Assembly: GCF_024734665.1 (NCBI RefSeq)
Contig: NZ_CP102931.1
Span: 5,268,001-5,332,000 of the forward strand
Length of the DNA stretch: 64,000 nt
Direction: 5' to 3'
Source: Variovorax paradoxus
Lineage (GTDB): Bacteria; Pseudomonadota; Gammaproteobacteria; Burkholderiales; Burkholderiaceae_C
Positions 60,161 through 64,000 of this stretch are shown here, in pieces. Both the position numbers and the translations under genes were made by a program. A model generated the notes under the pieces. That model was not told the origin of the DNA. It worked only from the letters and a program-made list of their open reading frames with translations, and ran no database searches. The stretch's first letter is position 1; each line of letters starts with the position of its first letter.

Positions 60161-60838
60161 TCAGCCCGCTAGCCGCCCCGCCACCAACTGCAGCACCCGA
60201 TCGCACCGCTTCGCCAGATCCTGGTCATGCGTGACCATCACGAACGCAGTGCCATGCCGGTGCGCAAGTTCGAGCATCAGCTCGAACACCGTGTCCGCCG
60301 TGCTGCGGTCGAGGTTGCCGGTGGGCTCGTCGGCCAGCACGCAGGCCGGTTTCGTGACCAGCGCGCGCGCAATCGCAACCCGCTGGCGCTCGCCGCCCGA
60401 CAGCTCGGCCGGCCGGTGATGCAGGCGCTGGCCCAGCCCCACGCTCTCGAGGATCTTCGTGGCCGACTGCGCGGCCGCATGGGGCTCCACGCGCCGGATC
60501 TTCAGCGGCATGGCCACGTTGTCGAGTGCGCTGAACTCGGGCAGCAGGTGATGGAACTGGTAGACGAAGCCCAGGTGCTGGTTGCGCAGCCGCCCCTGCT
60601 CCGCCGCATCGGCGTGCGCGATGTCCTTGCCCAGCAGTTCGACCTTGCCGGCCGTTGGCTCGTCGAGCCCGCCCATCAAATGCAGCAGCGTGCTCTTGCC
60701 GGAGCCCGAGGCGCCGACGATGGCCAGCGTTTCGCCGGCATGCACGTCGAGGTCCACGCCGTGCAGCACGGTCAGGTCGAGCCGGCCCTCGTGGAACCGC
60801 TTTGTCAGTCCACGGGCCTTCAATACAACTTCACTCAT
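60161..60838 (-). CDS. lolD: Lipoprotein-releasing ABC transporter ATPase
   Basis: A 225-residue ATPase of the MacB/LolD group. Walker [21 protein letters not shown] near residue 40, the LolD-type segment [20 protein letters not shown], signature [15 protein letters not shown] and Walker [12 protein letters not shown] are present. LolD drives release of outer-membrane lipoproteins from the inner membrane to LolA. It overlaps the membrane-subunit gene upstream by 8 bases. Confidence 0.93.
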   Translation of the reverse strand: MSEVVLKARGLTKRFHEGRLDLTVLHGVDLDVHAGETLAIVGASGSGKSTLLHLMGGLDEPTAGKVELLGKDIAHADAAEQGRLRNQHLGFVYQFHHLLPEFSALDNVAMPLKIRRVEPHAAAQSATKILESVGLGQRLHHRPAELSGGERQRVAIARALVTKPACVLADEPTGNLDRSTADTVFELMLELAHRHGTAFVMVTHDQDLAKRCDRVLQLVAGRLAG

Positions 60839-62087
60839 AGCGCAAGGCCTCAGCCGGGTTCACGCGGCTGGCGCGCCAGCTCGGGTACAGCGTGGCCAGA
60901 AAGGCCAGCACGAGGGAGATGATTGCAATGGGCATGATGTCGCTGCGCTGCGGATCGCTCGGCATCTTGCTGATCAGGTAGATGTCCTTCGGCAGGAAGC
61001 TCGCGTGGAACAGCTGCTCCAGGAAGGGCACGATCACGTCGATGTTGTAGGCGATGCCCAGCCCCAGCAGCAGCCCGGCCACGGTGCCGATCACGCCCAC
61101 CATCGCGCCCTGCACCACGAAGATGCCCATGATGCTGCGCGGCGAGCTGCCCAGCGTGCGCAGGATGGCGATGTCGGCGCGCTTGTCGGTCACGGTCATC
61201 ACCAGCGTGGAGACGAGGTTGAAGGCCGCCACCGCCACGATCAGCGTGAGGATGATGAACATCATGCGTTTCTCGACCTGCACGGCCGCGAACCATGTCT
61301 TGTTCTGGCGCGTCCAGTCGCGGATGAGGAACTCGCCCGGCAGGGTCACGGCCAGCTGGTCGGCCACGTCGCGCGCCTCGTTGAGGTTCTTGAGCTTCAG
61401 GCGGATGCCGGTCGGCCCTTCGAGGCGGAACACCTTGGCCGCGTCCTGCTCGTGGACCATGGCCAGCGCCGAGTCGTACTCGTAATGGCCCGAATCGAAG
61501 GTGCCGACCACGGTGAACTGCTTGAGCCTCGGCACCACGCCCGCCGGCGTGACCTGCCCGCCCGGCGCCACCAGCGTGACCTGGTCGCCCGGCTGCACGA
61601 AGAGCGAGCGCGCCAACTCGGCGCCGAGCACGATGCCGAACTCGCCCGGCACCAGCTTGTCGAAGGTGCCCTTCGAGGCGATGCCGTTGATGTCGGTGAC
61701 TTCGGGTTCGAGCTTGGGATCGATGCCGCGCACGATCGTGCCCTTCATGTCCTCGCCGCGCGCAATGAGCGCCTGCGTATTGATGAAGGGCGCCGCGCCG
61801 ACCACCTCGGGGTTCTTGCGCGCTGCGGCCATGATCTGGTCGAGGCTCTGCAGCGCCTGCCCGTCGCGCGAGAAGATCTCGATGTGCGACACCACGCCGA
61901 GCATGCGGTCGCGCACCTCCTTCTGGAAGCCGTTCATCACACTGAGCACAATGATCAGCGCCGCCACGCCCAGCGCGATGCCGAGCATCGAGACACCGGA
62001 GATGAAGGAGATGAAGCCGTTGCGCCGCGTCGCCCGGCCTGCGCGCGTGTAGCGCCAGCCGAGCTGCAGTTCATAAGGAAGTCGCAT
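60831..62087 (-). CDS. Lipoprotein-releasing system transmembrane protein (LolC/LolE family)
   Basis: A 418-residue FtsX/MacB-type membrane subunit with one N-terminal and three C-terminal membrane segments around a large periplasmic domain. The start [20 protein letters not shown], the segment [20 protein letters not shown] and the end [19 protein letters not shown] are typical. Only one LolC/E-type gene accompanies lolD here, as in species that use a LolF-type homodimer; a second gene elsewhere cannot be excluded. The ATG at 62087 is set by the conserved N-terminus. Confidence 0.9.
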   Translation of the reverse strand: MRLPYELQLGWRYTRAGRATRRNGFISFISGVSMLGIALGVAALIIVLSVMNGFQKEVRDRMLGVVSHIEIFSRDGQALQSLDQIMAAARKNPEVVGAAPFINTQALIARGEDMKGTIVRGIDPKLEPEVTDINGIASKGTFDKLVPGEFGIVLGAELARSLFVQPGDQVTLVAPGGQVTPAGVVPRLKQFTVVGTFDSGHYEYDSALAMVHEQDAAKVFRLEGPTGIRLKLKNLNEARDVADQLAVTLPGEFLIRDWTRQNKTWFAAVQVEKRMMFIILTLIVAVAAFNLVSTLVMTVTDKRADIAILRTLGSSPRSIMGIFVVQGAMVGVIGTVAGLLLGLGIAYNIDVIVPFLEQLFHASFLPKDIYLISKMPSDPQRSDIMPIAIISLVLAFLATLYPSWRASRVNPAEALRYE

Positions 62088-62141
62088 AGGGGCGGAATTG
62101 TGGCATCCCGGACTCCCTGGGGCTTCCCGGACAATAGGGAG

Positions 62142-63104
62142 ATGGCCGAAACCCTCCCACGTCACTTGTTGATCCCCTTTGCCGGCCGCGGTTCCCCGGC
62201 ATGCCGCGCGGCGCTGCCGACGCTTCGGCTCCCCAATCTCGAAACCCTGCTGCAGCGCCTCACCCTCGCGGACACCGACACACAAGACGAAAGCACGCGC
62301 TCGCCTCCGCATGAACGCGCGCTGGCGCAGGCGCTGGGCATCGCGGCCGCCGACGGCTGCATCCCCTGGGGCGCGCTCGACGCGCGGCGGCTGGGCATCG
62401 CCGCACCCGGCGACACCGAAGGCTGGGGCGTCGTCATGCTGTGCAACTGGCAGGTCGGCATCGACGACGTGGTGCTGGGCGACCCCGCCGCCATAGAAAT
62501 CGACGCCGACGAATCGACCGCCCTGCTGGAAGCCGCACGCCCCTTCTTCGAGGAAGACGGCATCGTGTTGCACCCCTCCCCTGTGCCCGGCCGCTGGCTG
62601 GCGCGCGCGCGCATCTTCGACGGGCTGGCAACCGCCTCCATCGACCGCGCCGTGGGCTACCCGATCTCGCAATGGTCGCCGCTGGCCGATGCCGCGCGGC
62701 CGCTGCGCCGGCTGCAGAACGAAATGCAGATGCTGCTGTACACGCAGCGCGTGAACGACGACCGCGCCGCGCGCGGCGTGCCACCCATCAATTCGTTCTG
62801 GCTCAGCGGCACCGGCGCGCTGAACAAAGAAGCCGCACCTGCCGCGGCACCGACAGTGAGCGACGCCCTGCGCATCGCCGCCCTGCGCGACGACGGCATG
62901 GCCTGGGCCGCCGCCTGGCAGGAGCTCGACGCAGGCCCCGTCGCCGCACTGCTGGCCGACTACACACGCGGCGACGCCGTGTCGCTCACGCTGTGCGGCG
63001 ACCGCACCGCCCAACGCTACACCGTGCAGCCGCGCGGGCTGGCCGGCTGGGCCAGGAGCCTGTTCGACCGCAAGCGGGCCGCCACCGTGCTGGAGGCGCT
63101 ATGA
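62142..63104 (+). CDS. RpfE-like protein (phosphoglycerate-mutase-related annotation)
   Basis: A 320-residue protein of the group annotated regulatory protein RpfE in Xanthomonas and Burkholderiales, often found just before recJ. It opens RHLLIPFAGRGSPACRAALP and contains WGVVMLCNWQVGIDDVVLGD and NSFWLSGTGALN. No RHG or Ser/Asp catalytic motif of phosphoglycerate mutases is evident to me, so enzymatic activity is uncertain. Its stop overlaps the recJ start by ATGA. It is divergent from the Lol genes. Confidence 0.82.
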   Translation: MAETLPRHLLIPFAGRGSPACRAALPTLRLPNLETLLQRLTLADTDTQDESTRSPPHERALAQALGIAAADGCIPWGALDARRLGIAAPGDTEGWGVVMLCNWQVGIDDVVLGDPAAIEIDADESTALLEAARPFFEEDGIVLHPSPVPGRWLARARIFDGLATASIDRAVGYPISQWSPLADAARPLRRLQNEMQMLLYTQRVNDDRAARGVPPINSFWLSGTGALNKEAAPAAAPTVSDALRIAALRDDGMAWAAAWQELDAGPVAALLADYTRGDAVSLTLCGDRTAQRYTVQPRGLAGWARSLFDRKRAATVLEAL

Positions 63105-64000
63105 AGATCATCGCCCGGGAGATCCCCCCGCGCACCGTCTGGGCGCTGGAGCAGGCCGGCGTGCATCCGCTGCTGGCAAGGCTCTTCGCCGCGCGTGGCG
63201 TGCGCGCCAAGGAAGAGCTCGACGACGGCCTCGCACGCCTGCTGCTTCCCGACACGCTGCGCGGCACGCACGAGGCCGCGGTGCTGCTGGCCGACGCCAT
63301 CGCCCAAGACAAGCGCCTGTGCATCGTCGCCGACTACGACTGCGACGGCGCCACCGCCTGCGCAGTCGGCGTGCGCGGCCTGCGGCTGCTGGGCGCCAAG
63401 CACGTGAGCTACCTCGTGCCCGATCGCGTGGTCGACGGCTACGGCCTCACGCCGCCCATTGCCGAGCGCGTGGCCGACAGCGGCGCCGACATGCTGATCA
63501 CCGTCGACAACGGCATCGCCAGCGTCGAAGGCGTGGCCGCCGCCAAGGTGCGCGGCCTGCAGGTGCTGGTGACCGACCACCACCTGCCCGGCCCCGAGCT
63601 GCCCACGGCCGACGTGCTGGTCAACCCGAACCAGCCCGGCTGCGAGTTCGAGAGCAAGAGCATCGCCGGTGTCGGCGTGATGTTCTATGTGCTGCTCGCA
63701 CTGCGCTCCGAGCTGCGCAGGCGCGGCGTGTTCGACACGGCCACGCAGCCCAAGCTCGATGTGCTGCTGCCGCTGGTTGCGCTCGGCACCGTGGCCGACG
63801 TGGTGAAGCTCGACGCCAACAACCGCCGCCTTGTGGCGCAAGGCCTGCGCCGCATCCGTGCCGGCACGATGCCCGCCGGCGTGGCCGCGCTCTTCAAGGC
63901 CGCGGGCCGCAATGCATCGGCGGCCACCACCTTCGACTTCGGCTTCGCACTCGGCCCGCGCATCAACGCCGCCGGCCGGCTGGCCGACATGACGCTGGGC
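63101..64000 (+). CDS. recJ: Single-stranded-DNA-specific exonuclease RecJ (5' part)
   Basis: The first 300 codons are present; the gene continues beyond the right edge. RecJ is a 5'-3' exonuclease acting on single-stranded DNA in recombination and mismatch repair. The DHH-superfamily motifs are clear: DYDCDGATA near residue 77, VDNGI near 133, VTDHHLPGPE near 157 and GTVADVVKL near 228, which supply the metal ligands. The start ATG at 63101 overlaps the rpfE-like stop. Usual RecJ length is about 560-580 residues. Confidence 0.95.
   Translation, partial: MKIIAREIPPRTVWALEQAGVHPLLARLFAARGVRAKEELDDGLARLLLPDTLRGTHEAAVLLADAIAQDKRLCIVADYDCDGATACAVGVRGLRLLGAKHVSYLVPDRVVDGYGLTPPIAERVADSGADMLITVDNGIASVEGVAAAKVRGLQVLVTDHHLPGPELPTADVLVNPNQPGCEFESKSIAGVGVMFYVLLALRSELRRRGVFDTATQPKLDVLLPLVALGTVADVVKLDANNRRLVAQGLRRIRAGTMPAGVAALFKAAGRNASAATTFDFGFALGPRINAAGRLADMTLG

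Noticed and set aside
62142..63104. Phosphoglycerate mutase as a function for the gene before recJ
   Set aside because: No RHG histidine motif or metal-binding Ser/Asp motif of either mutase class could be seen, so only the RpfE-like family is stated.

Overview
The window is high-GC, densely coded DNA with short gaps and many stop/start overlaps. Gene content (aerobic phenylacetyl-CoA pathway, branched-chain-type transporters, many solute-binding proteins, RpfE next to RecJ) suggests a betaproteobacterium of the Comamonadaceae, most like Variovorax. This is judged from protein families and style only; there is no rRNA, tRNA, IS element, integrase or CRISPR array in the window.

Layout. 1-14412: phenylacetate catabolism, with divergent paaY (cut by the left edge), a TetR/PaaR-type operator, then paaGIKABCDE, a branched-chain-type ABC importer with a fused LivM-LivG protein, paaZ and an SDR dehydrogenase. 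14442-19743: a small membrane methyltransferase-like gene, then PAP2 phosphatase, ArnC-like and ArnT-like glycosyltransferases and a NaxD/YdjC-like deacetylase, which together look like a lipid A (or other envelope glycan) amino-sugar modification module. 19793-26813: CPBP membrane protease, flavin reductase, and an aminotransferase / solute-binding-like / PhzF operon divergent from a MocR regulator, then a PPM-type methyltransferase. 26814-32421: an accessory stretch with a phage-type C4 antisense RNA controlling a small gene, and a Sec-exported YD-repeat (Rhs) protein with a variable C-terminal tip and a translationally coupled small membrane protein. 32683-35090: DUF4337 protein and SulP transporter. 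35113-39746: a four-gene TelA / VWA / solute-binding-like operon. 39821-43095: class V aminotransferase plus amino-acid binding protein, divergent from a LysR regulator. 43126-43807: two small genes.

44126-58121 appears to be one functional unit: a bicovalent-flavin carbohydrate-type oxidase and a Tat-exported lactonase on the plus strand, and on the minus strand a nine-gene operon (peptide-binding protein, second lactonase, DppBCDF-type importer, D-amino acid deaminase-like PLP enzyme, RpiR regulator, N-acyl-D-amino-acid deacylase), with a RidA imine deaminase divergent from it. Both promoter regions carry a pair of TGAAA-N5-TTTCA sites about 83 bp apart, so the internal RpiR protein probably controls both blocks. 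58122-64000 is core-like: ClpP paralogue, ECF sigma factor, small membrane protein, LolC/E-type and LolD lipoprotein export, RpfE-like protein and the 5' part of recJ.

The strongest non-coding signals are (1) the C4 RNA, whose two antisense segments together give a perfect 16-nt complement to the ribosome-binding region of the gene at 27083, and (2) the paired operators shared by the two halves of the D-amino-acid/lactonase locus.
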